64,000 bases of DNA from Clavaria fumosa (taxonomy: Eukaryota > Basidiomycota > Agaricomycetes > Agaricales > Clavariaceae), in contig OX637800.1 of the NCBI GenBank assembly GCA_951802425.1, positions 2,728,001 to 2,792,000 on the forward strand, written 5' to 3'. A program made the translations under genes and the position numbers. How positions within the stretch are numbered: the first letter of the stretch is position 1; each line of letters opens with the position of its first letter. Below, one piece after another: positions 1-12,322 of the stretch. Below the pieces are notes generated by a model. It made no database searches, was not told the DNA's origin, and saw nothing but the letters and a program-made list of their open reading frames with translations.

Positions 1-1718
1 TTGGTGCTTAGTAAAGCAAGGCTTGAGCGTCGCTCGCCCACGTGGAACATCAAGCCACGTGACTAATGGCTCGCACGGACCATAGAACACCCGTGCACCT
101 ATTGGACTTAACTTGTCCCTAATCGTGCCGAGGCCCGGCTAGGTATGGCACCTAGTCCGAGAAGCCCAAGTATTAGGCACACCCAAAAAGGCAACTACCA
201 TAAGCGCCGGACCAGCGCTTATGCCTACACGTGACTGGACCGACTTCCATGAAGTCCGGATCACAGGCAGTGACAATAATGAGGGAATTCCCACAGAGGA
301 CTTCTGTGACTGATGAAAGACCACACTAGGAAGGCACCCTGGTCTGTGCGCGCTGCGGACAGTCAGCAACCACGCTTCTTAGGCACATGTTCCCGTGCCT
401 TGTGATATAGAAGCAGTGTTGTACCGCATGGACCATGATAAGGAGATAAGGCCCATTAGTATAAGTAGTCAGTCGTTCACTCGTCTTAGTTCCCTCGTCT
501 TCGACCTGGTCTATACCCGACCAGCTCCTGTCTGTAGAATAGACTCATTGTAGTTGCCTATAGATTTCGTTACCCCCGACTTCGACTCCGGGCTTCTGAG
601 ACTGAGTCACACCGCAACCCCAGTTGAGCTGGTGGCCGGTCGCTGACATGCGGCTCAGACATGTGTGAGGATTGGTGACTGCTGTGAATATTGCCAAGGG
701 TATTTTGCAACAGTTGGGATAGAGCATAACTGGCTCCAGACAAATATTGGGGGTTCAATTGCTTGTAGAATTGCTCATAGTTATACAAGGGAGGTGAAGG
801 TTGATATGGATGTCCTGGGCAAATAAATACATTATTTGCCTTAACATGCTGTTCTGAATATGCTGAGTACTCTGTTCCTCCAGAATATTGCCAATGCAGT
901 AACATAGTTGGAACCATTATTAAAATAGTTCAGAAATGATGCAGTTGAGCTAGTACAGGATTCAGGACACAATGGAAAAGCTCCAAATCCGGAGTAGTTG
1001 CACAGCCACAATTGCCTAATTACTAAATTAGTCCACTCACATCCCCATTACCCCATACTCCCCACACCTGGTGTTTTGGCTTCCACAGCATGATTCAAGC
1101 TTTGTTTTGGTGAGACAAAATGTTCCTATAACATATTTGAGACAATCCTTCAAGATAGATTTTCTTTATTTGGCCTCATTGCTGAGATATGGCATATACA
1201 TGGGGCATATCTCAAGAATGAAGCAAAATTTAAAAGTCCAAGCTGGAAGGATTTACTTTAATAATTATTTGGAACACTTTTTACACTCAAAACTTTTGTA
1301 TCTGGTCTGTGGAAGGCAGAACACTGTGGATCAGTAATTTGTAATTTGGCATGTGACTTTGTTCGTGTCACGTGATTTTGGCTGAAGCTGCCGGACTTGC
1401 CACACAATATAACCGCCGGCCGCACAAGGTCATCAATCCCGCCTTTTTATATCCGGTACGTTCGGCTCACCACGAAATGCCGTCCGCGCTCTCTGGGTGT
1501 GCATCACAGTTGCGGAGAACGTGGACAACAGTTTGAAAGTCGAGCGGGAGAGAGGCTTTCGACGATACCCTACTCACCATCCCTGGGACTCTGCTGGGAT
1601 GGTGCAGAGGCAACCATGCCAAGGATGCAAAGCCCGGATCAGGGCTATGATATCCGCCATCACCGGTGATGACGGGGTGATAAGGTACAGCTTTGCGAGG
1701 TCTCTCCTGACAACGACA
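1..1718. other. Non-coding leader region, one weak reading frame
   Basis: No convincing gene was recognised. A 115-codon frame on the minus strand (570-917) has a Pro/Tyr/Gln-rich composition, with a stretch reading PLYNYEQFYKQLNPQYLSG, that looks more protein-like than the other frames here. It has no recognisable domain, no clear start and no neighbouring exon I could join to it. It could be an exon remnant of a decayed gene. The rest (1-540 and 920-1718) holds no repeat or RNA gene that I can see. The last 300 bases presumably contain the promoter of the membrane protein gene that follows. Confidence 0.3.
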
Positions 1719-2745
1719 ATGTGCTCGCAATGGGCAGCTCTGGCGATGTCTGCTATTGCGATTATAGCAACAATTGCGAAGCCATTGACACCATCGAAGA
1801 CGGGCTGGCTGCTCAGCTACAGCGGCGAATTCGGCTCATATATCTTTCCATTTACGGCCACGCAATGCGAACCGTTCTACATTTTCTACAACTCGACGGT
1901 GTTTGTAAATTTTTACTTTGTTGACAGAACGCTCGAGTACGAGTACCCTCTTTTCGACATCAGCATTCCCGATGGCGTTGGTTATGTGGAGTGGATTTGC
2001 AACATTCCCGCCGATTTCGCATTCCATATGGATCAATTTTTATTGGATTACGTTGTCCAATTTGGGTCGTCGTCGGCTTGCTTGGGGGATCTCAATACAA
2101 CCTATTCCCTTATGGGTTACCGAACGGTTAATTTTGCGTCCTTCACTCGAGACTCTCCCCTCCCAACCATTCCTTCCTCCTCCACATCTTAGTACGTCTC
2201 CTTTCCCGTCCGCTGCTTGTCCTTGACGCGACCATTATCAGCCCTACTGCCACCTTTCCTACAGGCGCATACTCGACCATTATTCTCAAGTGAGACCCGT
2301 TCTTTGAGCTTCGGGGCGACATACTAATCGACTCAACAGTTCAAACCTGGCTGTCACGCCAACGTCTTCACCATTGCCCTCACGCAATGTCGAGATTGCT
2401 GCGGGTGTCGTCATTGCTGCGGGTATCATCGGCGCAGTGGCCTTCGTCCTACTCATCCTCGCTCTTATGCTCTGGCGGAGACGTAGGAGCTCAGGGTTAC
2501 CATCTTCTCCTATCAATACTCAGCCTGCAGCCACGGGCCCTTCTGGTGCGTCCATCGTCTCTGCCCTAGCGCGCGAGTCATCTTATGTCAAATGCTTGTC
2601 AGGAGCGGAACTTCCTGGCACCACGCCCGCCCCTTGTAGTCACGAAAATGAGCTCAAGTCTGACAGTGGTGCCATGGTTGTTCCGGTGGTCGAGCCTGCC
2701 GTGGTCCCCGTAGGCAGGTGTCCTTTTCTTTTGCACATGCTATGA
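1719..2745 (+). CDS. Single-pass membrane protein of a basidiomycete secreted-ectodomain/TM type (3 exons, C-terminus uncertain)
   Basis: Exons are about 1719-2191, 2242-2289 and 2340 onward. Two 50-nt introns (2192-2241 starting GTACGT; 2290-2339 starting GTGAGA, with an ACTAATC branch site) join three different reading frames into one without a stop. I chose the ATG at 1719 because it gives a hydrophobic signal-like N-terminus (AALAMSAIAIIATIA). The ectodomain has TQCEPFYIFYN, then GVGYVEWICNIPA and VQFGSSSACLG, a layout I associate with basidiomycete membrane proteins of unknown function. It also has NST and NTT glycosylation sequons and a Ser/Thr/Pro-rich stalk. A transmembrane helix (VVIAAGIIGAVAFVLLILAL) is followed by WRRRR, which predicts an outside-N, cytosolic-C topology as in SKG6/Mid2-like proteins. 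The frame stops at 2745, but another intron near 2710-2796 could extend a cytosolic tail: the frame from 2799 looks coding. Function is unknown; a surface sensor is only a guess. Confidence 0.6.
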
Positions 2746-5700
2746 TATTTTAGCCTCCACCGGGAATGCAAGGCTGATCAGCACAATCCATTGTAGCATT
2801 ATCCCCCGCAAATCTTGAGAGCGCGACTGGCATGCCGCCAGCGACCTTGTCCATGCAACAAGCCTATGATCACTCGACAATAAGTGAGTCCAGGATGTTT
2901 GTCCTTCCTTGAAATCTGTTCAGCATCTGTTGTAGTTGGTAGAGATATCGGATCTCATATTTCTCACATCAACATTAATTCGCTTCACATACATCAAGGT
3001 AAGCCTGAGTGAATCGATATTTTCAGCCTCGGTCTGACCTGACGAATAGCACATCCTGATCCCTCCTCTTCCCCACCGCACCCGCCAGAAATCCTGTCCG
3101 CAACGGCTGCGCAAGCCTCTGGATAGTGGGCACCCCCCGCTTCGGCCTCGCGCTCTAAGAACTACTACTTTAGCTGCCATACTTCAAGTCCCCGGATATC
3201 CCAACTAATGCCGCACCAGAGACGTTGCTACCACATGCAATGCCGTTGTTCTATCAGCCCTCGAGGCGCTAGACTCAAGGGTCTCCCTGAGCTCACCGCG
3301 GTTTTGGGGGCCATCTCACATGTGCGCGCGCCATGGGCGTCATTTGTCAAGGGCGTTACAAAGGAATTTCTTGCATACGGTAGCCTAGGAGAATGACGGC
3401 GTTCCTGCAAGCCTCGTCCCTGCCGGCCTTTGCCTACGCGCTTGCGTGAGCCGCCCCCGTCGCTTTTCGCCGTAATCGCTGATGTCGCCGATGTCGTTGT
3501 CGCAAGGCGCTCACGTCTGAGGCACCTTCCCCACGCTTCCGGCTGGGGCGGTGACAGTGGGGGGGCTCTAGATGCCCAGTGTGGGCTTCAAGGTGGGAAT
3601 GCCGGAACAATCTAGCGATCATCGTCATCGCTCGGCGGGGGGGCATGGCCCTGCGAGAAAGGGAAGATTTGGGTTAGAGAGGCTGAATACTATGTAAACA
3701 ATTAATGCAGTACATCAAGTCAAGGAGGATGTTGGGCGGGGGCAAATTGCCTATGCCAGTCATGCGAGCATCAAAACCTTGGACTGGAGCTAGACCAGTG
3801 GGAGGTCTCAAGCGTGCATTGAGGCAGCGCTGCGTCAGGTTATCAAGGCTGCTGACATCAGGGCTTGATGCAACGCAGCCGCCATTGACGAGCGAGACTC
3901 AAGGCGGAGAGATCGAGGCCGGTACTCCGGATGGAGCGGGTTACGGCCCGAAAAAGAAAAGAAAGAAACCTGTGCAATGGGTTAAGAGAAAGTGAAAGAA
4001 TGTCCCGAGTTGCACAGCCTCTATTCAGCAAGAGAAATGAATGACTCGATCAGCTGTAAAAGAAACCGCGGAATACGACAGGAGACGTGCAACCCTGGAC
4101 AGAACCACAAGCCACAAACCACACGGCAACGGAGACGTTGGCGGTAGACGCGTTGTGACACAGGCACCAGACACGCGTGATGTCGGGAATTTGAAAGCCT
4201 GCAGAGTTGTAGTGCAGGCGCTGGAACTGAGTTGGCAAGATTCATCGCGTATTTAACAAATTCCGCTTGGCAGGTGGTGAAGTATCGCGGAGAGATCGAG
4301 GCCGGTAGTCCGGACGAAATGAGTTACGGCCCGAAAAAGAAACGAAAGAAACCTGCAATGGGTTAAGGGAAGATTGCGAAGGTGGCACGCGTACAATGCG
4401 TGCTGTCTTTGTTGCCTCGTGGTCTTTAATTATCGAGGGGGTCGACACTTGATCATAACGTGGGACCTTGGAAAGCCAGTACTGATGAAAAGATGAGGCA
4501 CATTTGGACCAACGCCGCGTCTAAAGGTCCGGACTAGGATCTAGGCGATCTCATCACAAGGCACTTTATCTCACTCCTTTTTCGATGTTGGTGTTATGGC
4601 CGAGGAGACCAATTAGAGCCCGCAAGAACGCTTCTGAAAACGCATCGTACTATGATCCCTCTAAGGCTCCCGCGGTTTGTTCTGCGTTCTCAGGGCTAGA
4701 GCCTGGAACCGAGTCATCGCACCAATGACGTAGAAAAAAGAATATGATCCGTATTGTGGTAGGGTTTCTATTTTTCGGCCAGTGAAACGTTCTGGGTTGA
4801 CGAGGAACCAAACGAACGAAGTGGGTGACAATGCGCGCGCCACATGCCGTATATCGTGTTTTAAAATGTTTACTCTAGTCGAATCGTCGGCATAAAGTGA
4901 CCCGCATAACAATGCACTAGTCCCCTTCCAATGCCATTTCTGCGAGATCTGGGCTAGCGTTGAAGGGGACTCCGGCCTACCGAGGCACAATCACCACGTT
5001 ACAGCTCAATGTACCTAGCGGGACGCGAAAAAAGTGTCTCCACCAACTCTCTTCGCGCCCTCGCAGTCTCGCTAGGTGAGCACCGTCAGAGCAGCCGTGC
5101 TCAAATACTTTCCTTCTCATTCACAAGTTGTAGTGGTCGCGCAGCATCTACCCTCCCGCCTCTCCCTTGTATTATTTACCTTCCGTTGACGGTTTTCTAC
5201 ATCAAATATAGGGCTCCTGCGCCTAACCGGCAGGAGTCGCTTACGACTTATCGCGCGCACCCCAGTTTGCAGAACTTGGGGCCATAAGACGATTTGAGTA
5301 ATCTATAAGCGCCACGCGGTACCGGCGGGGGCCCTACTGGCAAATATCACACGTCGTAGACAACGGATACTTATGCCCTTTAGGCTGTGATTGAGGAAAC
5401 GAGCAAGGAACGTGAATCTTTGGCTAAAAGGGGTTCTGCAGTACAAATCGTGCTAGCCCATCACTGCGTACCCGGCTCTTCGACACGCCCCTCGGCGCTC
5501 CCCCCGTTTGTCGTGGAAAAGTTCAAAGAGCAAGGGAAAAGAACAGGGCAGAGTCTCTCAGAGAAAAAAAAAGGAAAGGAAGAAGGGACACACACGAGCG
5601 AACCTGCTGCCAGGGGAGATGCCTCAGGGGCACGCAATTGGCGTTTGAGCCGTTTGTGGGGAAGGTGAACGACGTGCTCGTGCGGAGTCGGGGTAACTTG

Positions 5701-6151
5701 GCATTTGGGCATTTGGGCTGATGAGGAGTCAGCTGAGGGGTGGTGGCCGATTCGAGGGGAGGAACTGGAGGGGCTGCTGTGCACGCCTCCGTCGCCTCGG
5801 GCGCTGAGCACGTCAAGAGTACCGCCTGTCCTGTTTTTCCACGGTGCGTCGAGCTGTCAGGCCGCAGTGTTGCGTAAACGTATAAATGTGATCTCATCTG
5901 ATCTGATGAATGGAACAGCCACGCACACACCCAGAAAAGATTCGGATGTACAACCAGAAAAGATTTGGATGTGCACGCCCCAAAATCATTGCCACGTGAC
6001 TCCGTGTCGTCTAACGGGTAGAGCGCCCCTTTTAATAACATGGCAAGTCCGTCCCGGTGGGCCACCTTTTCACTTGCACAGCACAGACTCACATGCGGCA
6101 CTACTGTGTGCAACGCGGAACCAACAATTATAAACTTGGAAGGGGAAGGGG
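2746..6151. other. Intergenic, no gene recognised
   Basis: Short frames occur on both strands (for example 3208-3396 plus and 4661-4990 minus), but none shows a domain, signal peptide or consistent exon joins. The part from 2797 to about 3180 may hold further exons of the upstream membrane protein, since 2799-2878 reads as protein-like and is followed by GTGAGT. The only structure I can define is the duplicated basic-motif segment at 3904-4367. The last 300 bases before 6152 are the likely promoter region of the first kinase-fold gene. Confidence 0.35.
3904..4367 (+). repeat. Two-copy ~80-bp direct repeat encoding a PKKKRKKP motif
   Basis: Segments 3904-3986 and 4287-4367 are near-identical and lie about 383 bp apart. 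Both translate in one frame as GEIEAG, then a variable stretch, then YGPKKKRKKP, a classical monopartite nuclear-localisation-type sequence. Some differences are synonymous (AGA versus CGA for Arg), which hints at past coding. The first copy ends an open frame at 3995 and the second is closed by TAA soon after. No domain is visible upstream, so this may be a duplicated 3' exon of a lost or unrecognised nuclear protein. Confidence 0.45.
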
Positions 6152-6159
6152 TATAAATA
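6152..6159 (+). promoter_or_regulatory. TATA box of kinase-fold gene 1
   Basis: TATAAATA lies 104 bp before the ATG at 6256, preceded by the purine run GGAAGGGGAAGGGG. The paralogue starting at 59265 has GGAAGGGTATAAAA at the matching distance (about 59354-59359, minus strand), and the gene starting at 9889 has TTATAAG near 9975. The promoter was therefore duplicated along with the genes and conserved. Confidence 0.55.
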
Positions 6160-6255
6160 CACCTATGTCTGCAAACGGCGCGCAAGACCGGACTCTCAGG
6201 TCACTCCCAAGACTCCATCCTTCCAACCTTTCCCATTGCCAACTAGACGCCCGAA

Positions 6256-7525
6256 ATGTCCAACACACCACTTGTAAGCCTTCTTGCCTGTACCCATCGG
6301 AGAGCTCCTTGCTTACATGTACTCTTCAGGACATCTCGCACCGGGTACGAATCATGGGAACACACTACGTCGCTTTGGGCGACTACACAGATGTATGGGA
6401 GGCTCGCTTGGAAGGAGGAGAACCGAGCAAGGTACTTCTCACAGAGAGCAGCATGCGTGTTGTCCTTGCCATCTCTTACGAAAGTGGTGTGATGCACAGG
6501 TCGTGGTTCAAATGATACGGGGAGGCTTGTCTTCGGACCAAGGTTGGATCGACCATTTGAAGGAGGTCCGTCCCAGCCTCATCTGATGTTCTCTGGGGTA
6601 GCAGCCGTGACCTTTTATTTTATTTTACAGCAACTCATCGCTCTTGGAGAAGTCTGGATCCACTTGCATCATCGAAACGTTTCTAGGTTTTTTGGTTTTA
6701 CTTTTACACTACAGCCCATGCCAGGCCTTGTCTCACCTGTCTATCCCCACGGCAACATTATGCGATACCTTGCAAGGAGTCCTGATACGCCTGTGGAGAG
6801 GAAATTGGAACTGGTAATATATCATCGCATCTCACCGCGAGCGGTCACTCACGTACTGCCAGATTCTCGGGGTAGCTCGGGCAATCAAATACCTGCATTA
6901 TTTCAAGCCTGTCGTTGTGCACGGCAACATACGTGGTGTAAGATTCCCTTCTCTCCATCCCTTCAGTACCTCGCCCATGAAGGTTTCTCTCAGTCGAACA
7001 TCTTGATTGATGGAGAAGAACAGCCCATCCTATGCGATTGTGGGTTGGCGCTCACGTCTGCAAAGACTGCCATGTCGCATCGGTGGGCTGCACCAGAAAT
7101 CATGAACCCTCCTGAGGAGGATGCGGACCCGTTCTACACTACAGAAAGTGATGTCTATGCATTCGCCATGACCATGCTCGAGGTTCGCTCTCCGCCTTTT
7201 TGCTTTCGACTAAAGCATTCAGTCTCCATTAGATCATGACTGGACTACCACCTTTCGCAAGCAAGAAGTACGAAAATAGAGTCATACTCAGTGTCGTGAT
7301 GGGAAAACGCCCCCAACTGCCGCCCGCAATGGAGACCCATGAGAAATTTGGGGCACTAGTAAGGGACTGCTGGGCTCAAGACCCCTGGCTTCGTCCGGAT
7401 ATGTACAATGTCTGCCTGAAGCTTGAATCGGACATTCTGGGGCCCAAGGTACTCATCCTTTTCTTGTGCTTGGGAGAATCATACGCATAACAACTGCCAA
7501 GGTCGAGAACACCGAGGTGCCTTGA
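6256..7525 (+). CDS. TKL-like pseudokinase, copy 1 (8 exons, 290 aa)
   Basis: Exons 6256-6273, 6330-6431, 6500-6565, 6631-6813, 6863-6937, 6994-7182, 7233-7448 and 7502-7525 all have lengths divisible by three, so every intron is phase 0 and the frame is intact. The product is a bare kinase fold. It has a degenerate glycine loop (ALGDYTDVWEARL), a beta-3 strand VVVQMIR with Gln (6509-6511) where the ATP-anchoring Lys belongs, an alpha-C GEVW retaining Glu, a catalytic loop HGNIRGSNILID with Asn (6926-6928) for the catalytic Asp, DCG for DFG, an intact APE, then SDVYAFAMTMLE and RPDM of the C-lobe. Loss of both Lys and HRD-Asp is the accepted hallmark of a pseudokinase; a scaffold, decoy or regulator role is inferred. 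It lies tail-to-tail with copy 2. The short first exon (MSNTPL) supports this start because it is conserved in the paralogues. Confidence 0.8.
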
Positions 7526-8613
7526 ATGGAAGGGGGATGAGTTTTGTTTTCCATGTCAGGATCAATGTAACCACTGTCTCGTTGATTATATTCATGTCTT
7601 TGAAAGGTTTTCGTCAGATGCGCCGTTTCTTCCGCATTTAAGAGGCCTTGGAGTGTCCTTTCCCTGCGCTGCCAAGATGCCAGTCGATAATTATTGCTGA
7701 TCTGTTAATTATTAGAACTTGTTAGACCTAATAAGTAATAAGATAGGGACTGTCCCAGTAAGTTTGATAGTTTGGGAGGTTGTTCCTTCATAGTATACGC
7801 CATTCTAATGCCTCATGACTCATCTATCGCACTTCCGACCTCCGTAAATTTTGTTTTCTGCCCCTTCTCACAATTTGAACGTTCCGTCAGGCCCCACAAT
7901 CTCATACGAAGCTGCATTTACCGGCGCTGGTCACTTGTCTTGCGAATGCGTGACGGCCCGCGTGATGGCGGCTGTTTTTTTTTGGAAAGAATGTAAAACT
8001 TTGGAGTCGGAGTGAGGTTATCGCCACAGAAACATCATTACATGTATACAACCTCACAGTATTCCCTGTGTCAACTGTCAAGGTCATATGAGAGCCAATA
8101 GTATCCCAAAACCTAACATGACAACATCATGTCTGCTACTAAAGCCTGGAGAAAATCTAATTGCCAGGCAAAAAGTGAGGAAGCCTCAAGGAACAAAAGA
8201 ATGAAGAGGAGAATAGATCATTGAAATGTACAGGAGTGCTGCTTGCAAGCGGGTCAATTGAGAAGTACAAAGCAGGTGAAGAAGCAACAGAGAAGGAAGC
8301 GTCACCGGTTATCAACCATGATCGGTGATCGACGATGAGACAGATGTGAATCTGGCCGCTTCCTTAGTTATCTAACTGGAAGTAATCTAACTACATAGAG
8401 GTAATCGATCGGATCCAATGCATACACTTGGGCACATGGCACTCCCGGCGCAGCTCGATGAACGATTCAGGCGGTTCTCATCCTCGCATAAGGGAATGCG
8501 TATTGGCGCCGGAGTCCTCTTGATTGTACAAGGACCAGTCTCTTCTCTTATGGCGAAATATTTTCATGGGCTTGAGCAAAGTCACTGACACATCTGGGAA
8601 CTACACCATACTC
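7526..8613. other. Intergenic between convergent kinase-fold genes; duplicated 3' flank
   Basis: No gene is visible. The segment from about 7990 to 8613, downstream of copy 2, matches the 3' flanks of copies 3 and 4 (about 57490-57972 and 62040-62678). All three share the block around GCCAGGCAAAAA, GTACAGGAGTGCTGCT and TTAGTTATCT. The unit that was duplicated in this locus therefore includes some 500-600 bp of 3' sequence as well as the gene. Confidence 0.55.
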
Positions 8614-9889
8614 CTACCCTGAAGGTTCCTCCGTATTCTCGATCTTGGCAGTTGTGATGTGAGCGATTATGCCAAGCACAAGGAAAGGACGAGTACCTTG
8701 GGCCCCAGAATGTCCGATTCAAGCCTCAGGCAAACGTTGTACATATCCGGACGAGACCCCGGGTCTTGATCCCAACATTCCTTCACTAGCACTCCCAATT
8801 TCTCATGTGTCACCATGGCGGGTGGCAGTTGGGGGCGTTTTCCCATGGCGACACTGAGTATGACTCTGTTCTCGTACTTCTTGCTTGCGAAAGGCGGTTG
8901 TCCGGTCACAATCTGGCAGATATTGAGTAACTTAATCGAAAGCAATGCGGAATACGGACCTCGAGCATGGTCATAGCAAATGCATAGACTTCACTTTGTG
9001 TAGCCCAGACCAAGTCCGTGTCCTCCTTGGGGTTCAAGATTTCTGGTGCGGCCCAACGATACGAAACCACTGTATTGGCAGAGGCGAACGCCAATCCATA
9101 ACCGCAAAGGATGGGATGTCCTTCCACATCAATCATGATGTTCAACTGTGGGAACTTTCATGAGTGAGGTGCTGAAGGGGATGAAGAAATTTTGAATCTT
9201 ACGCCACGTATAGCACCGTGTACAACGACAGGATCGAAATAGTGCAGGTACCTGACCGCTCGAGCCACACCAGAAATCTGGCAGCAAGCAGTTCAGTGAT
9301 CGCTTGCGGTGAGATGTACATGAACGGTTACCAGCTCCACTTTCCTCTGGATAGACATGGAGGGATTTTTGGCAAGGTATCGCATGATGTGGCCATGAGG
9401 ATAGAAAGGCGAGACAAGGCCTGGCATGGGCTGTAGCGTGAAAGTAAAGCCTATAAATCTCGAAACATTCCAGTGGCGCAACTGGATCCAGACCTCTCCA
9501 AGAGGGATGAGTTGCTGTGGAAAAACAGGTTGAGAGCTAATTAGCACGCTATCCTAAAGAACGTTCGGTCGGGATAGGGGTGGACCTTCTTCAGGTCGTC
9601 GACCCAAACTGGGTCTGACGACGAACCTCCCCGCATCACTCGAACCGCGACCTGAACGTTGTACCATTACAGTAAGAGATGGTGGCCAGCGTGCATGATG
9701 TTCTCTGTAACGCGGACCTTGCCTGGCTCTCCTTCCAAACGGGCCTCCCATGTATCCGAGTAATCACCGAAATCTATGCAGTGAGTCCCAATGATTCGTA
9801 CGCATCGTGACACGTCCTGGGGAGCACATGCAAGTAAGGAGCCGTCCGATATGCAAGTAAGGAGGGCTCACAAGTAGCGTATCAGACAT
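8614..9889 (-). CDS. TKL-like pseudokinase, copy 2, lacking Lys, HRD-Asp and DFG-Asp (8 exons)
   Basis: The exon plan is the same as copy 1, read on the minus strand from ATG 9889 (MSDTLL, then a GTGAGC donor) to TAG 8614. All exons join in frame with no stop. Motifs: FGDYSDTWEARL instead of a glycine loop; beta-3 VAVRVMR with Arg (9640-9642) for Lys; alpha-C GEVW; catalytic loop HGAIRG with Ala (9212-9214) for Asp; ILCGYGLA, so the DFG Asp is Gly (9101-9103); then APEILNP, SEVYAFAMTMLE, TGQPPFASKKYENRV and RPDMYNV. It is the most divergent copy: all three residues needed for ATP-Mg binding and phosphotransfer are replaced, while the rest of the fold and the frame are kept. This argues for a non-catalytic selected role rather than decay. 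It ends in the short exon IENTEEPSG. Confidence 0.8.
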
Positions 9890-10088
9890 CTCCAGTCCCA
9901 ATTCCCCACTGGCAGGGTTGAAGGTAGATCCTCGGTGAGGGTACGGGTGTGGTTGCTGGAGGCATTTGCACGCTCTTATAACTTCAGTTCAAAGAGTGGA
10001 CGCTGGAGCCATAATCGCGGTGGCAATTGTCACCTGACTAACTGAAGAATGGCCAGATATGGCACCCATCATCAATAAATTTCGGCCC
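9890..10088. promoter_or_regulatory. Upstream region of pseudokinase copy 2
   Basis: Read on the minus strand, a TTATAAG element lies near 9975, about 90 bp before the ATG at 9889. This matches the TATA spacing of copies 1 and 3. Beyond it the tandem repeat at 10089 begins. Confidence 0.35.
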
Positions 10089-10715
10089 GACGTCCCCAAT
10101 GGTGACTGCGCCCCAATAGACATCACGCCTCATGTGCATCGCACCCCCTTCAAGAGATTCGAGTCGTATTCGCAAATCCGATTGATCGATATAGGCCGCG
10201 AAAGCTCGGTACTCCGAATGATCGTCCTCATTTCACCCAGCTTCACTGCGGCGACCGCAAACTTGCGTAGGCCGCACGCCTCATGTGCGTCGCACTCCCT
10301 TCGGGAGGCGGGAGTCGCATCCGCAAATCCTGTTGATCGGCGAAAGCTGAGTACTTCGAGTAATGGTCCTCGTTTCACTCGGCTACACTGCAGCGACCGC
10401 GAACTCGCGTAGGCCGCGTGAATCATGAGGACGTCCCCAACGGTGACAGCGCCCAAATAGACATCACGCCTCATGTGTGTCGCCCCCCCTTCGGGAGGCG
10501 GGAGTCGCATCCGCAGATCCTATTGATCGGTATGGGCCGCGAAAGCTGAATACTCCGAGTGATGGTCCTCATTTTCATTCGACTACACTGCAGCGTCCGC
10601 AAACTCGCGTAGGCCGCGTGAATCGTGAGGACGTCCCCAACGGTGACAGCGCCCCAATAGACATCACGCCTCATATGCGTCGCGCCCCCTTCGGGAGATT
10701 CGAGCTCTATTCTTA
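10089..10715 (+). repeat. Tandem repeat, ~200-bp unit, about 3.5 copies
   Basis: The block GACGTCCCCAAnGGTGAC followed by ATAGACATCACGCCTCAT recurs at about 10089, 10430 and 10629. A partial unit around 10279 begins at GCCTCATGTGCGTCGC. The last two full starts are about 199 bp apart. Units share CGCGTAGGCCGCGTGAAT and end-to-start order, so this is a minisatellite-like array. Reading frames across it are repeat artefacts. It sits upstream of pseudokinase copy 2, and no function is implied. Confidence 0.7.
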
Positions 10716-12322
10716 CAATCTGTAGCCGCTGATGCCGAGACGGTGCTCGTGCAGTCCGACATCAGCGCCGCCTTCTACTCCAGACGGCGCTGTTGGCTTT
10801 TTCTTGCGTCCACGACGTGTCGAGCGCCCCGAAGGCCATGGCCGCACGCGGAGCGCTGGACGGAGCCACGAGAAGATGCACGAGCGCCTCGGGCTTCTTT
10901 GGGGGAAGGTTCCTTGTGCGATTCTTCTGTACTGGGCTGTTTTGCTTTTTTTACTGTCTTTGGGCATTTCTCTTTGTGTGATATTGATGTACCCTATGAA
11001 TGGGCGGTCAAGCCCGGCTGTTACTGCTACCCACACCTGCTGGCACCGGTGCGGGACTTGATGAAGCGTACGCTTCGCCCCCGCTCTTACTCGCTCACAC
11101 ACTCACTACAGAACAGGCAGTGCATCGTTGCACCGCCCCTTCTCTAGTTCTTCCTATTCTTCTTACTATCTATGCACTGACTATTACCTGTAGATAGTAT
11201 TTATACCAGGCCTGGACACTTGTAGGAGTTCATGTGTTATTACTCTACTGCGTGAACTCCAGGTTTGTACTTACTCTCTGTCTATCTTATCCCAAGACTA
11301 ATGACATGCATTGTTACTCTACTGCATGAACTCCAGCATTGCTTTGGTGTGCCTGCACTGCTGTGAGGACTCACCACAGTGCAGTTGAAACTGGCATGGT
11401 GAACAGTGGTGGGGTAGACAGCCTGTTCATTGAAGATGTTGTGCTCACCACAGATGACAGGTGTGAGTGCTTGTAGACAATGCACAGTGAACAGGTGTAG
11501 ATGGAAGCAATGTATTGCAGGCAGCTGTGATGCAAGTGAGGAAATGTCCCTTGATTTTATCTTCTCTGGCCTAGTCTGGGTAGCAGTAAGTTAAATAAAT
11601 TCTTCAATGACTTTTGACTGCCCAGCCTGTAAATTTGTACTAACAATATACAGTTTATTCTGGACAAAATTCAAATTTTTGGTTACATATGCCACCAGAC
11701 ATGTGTGCATGTATGGACACACATATCCATGTATGGACACACATGTCCATGTATGTACATGACATGTCCATCTGCGTACATGTGTGCCCATTCATTTACA
11801 TGCATGGGCATGAATGTGCATATGTGTCCATGTATGGGCACATGTGTCAATATTGGACCTGTGTGAGCAAATGTGAGCTAATATATGTGCAAGTTTATGC
11901 CAATTTGCACAGAATTATGCAAATATATGCACAAGCAAGATAACAACACCCATACCCTTGAGTAAGCCCTCAACTACATTCAAGTACTCACACATGTGAC
12001 TGACCCAACACATAATTGTCACCAATGCTGTCAGTGTTACTCACATTACTGCCATCCATGTGATCCCAAACTCATGATGCTTGTACCCTTGCATACCACC
12101 CAGTGCCAGGAGCACTCAGCACATGTCTCAAGTTCTCAATCTCCATCTCAAACATTCTTACACATATTATTTATGTTTCCATCTAGTAAGCTCTCATTTT
12201 ACCATACAGTAACTCACAAAACTGTTCAAATGTTTTGCACCTTTGAAATGATTCACTTATAACACTCCAGATAAAATAGCTAAAATTCTGATGGTATTTG
12301 TGATGATAGCCATGCCTCTTGG
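10716..12322. other. Non-coding stretch
   Basis: Several overlapping frames occur between 10730 and 11200 in a GC-rich segment, but they lie in competing frames with no domain. From about 11200 the composition becomes AT-richer with direct repeats. I see no gene. The C-terminal end of the broken WD40 copy begins at 12323 on the minus strand. Confidence 0.35.
11690..11930. repeat. ACATG/CATGT-rich minisatellite
   Basis: Short imperfect units such as CATGTATGGACACACAT and ACATGTGTCCATGTAT repeat back to back, giving many CATG palindromes. The open frame across it (Met, His, Cys and Tyr at regular spacing) is explained by the repeat and is not a gene. Confidence 0.6.

Noticed and set aside
10059..10725. 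Frames of 80-126 codons on both strands
   Set aside because: They repeat the same peptides because of the 200-bp tandem repeat and occur on both strands equally.
11689..11943. 84-codon frame rich in Met, His, Cys and Tyr
   Set aside because: It is a direct reading of the ACATG minisatellite with no start context or conservation evidence.
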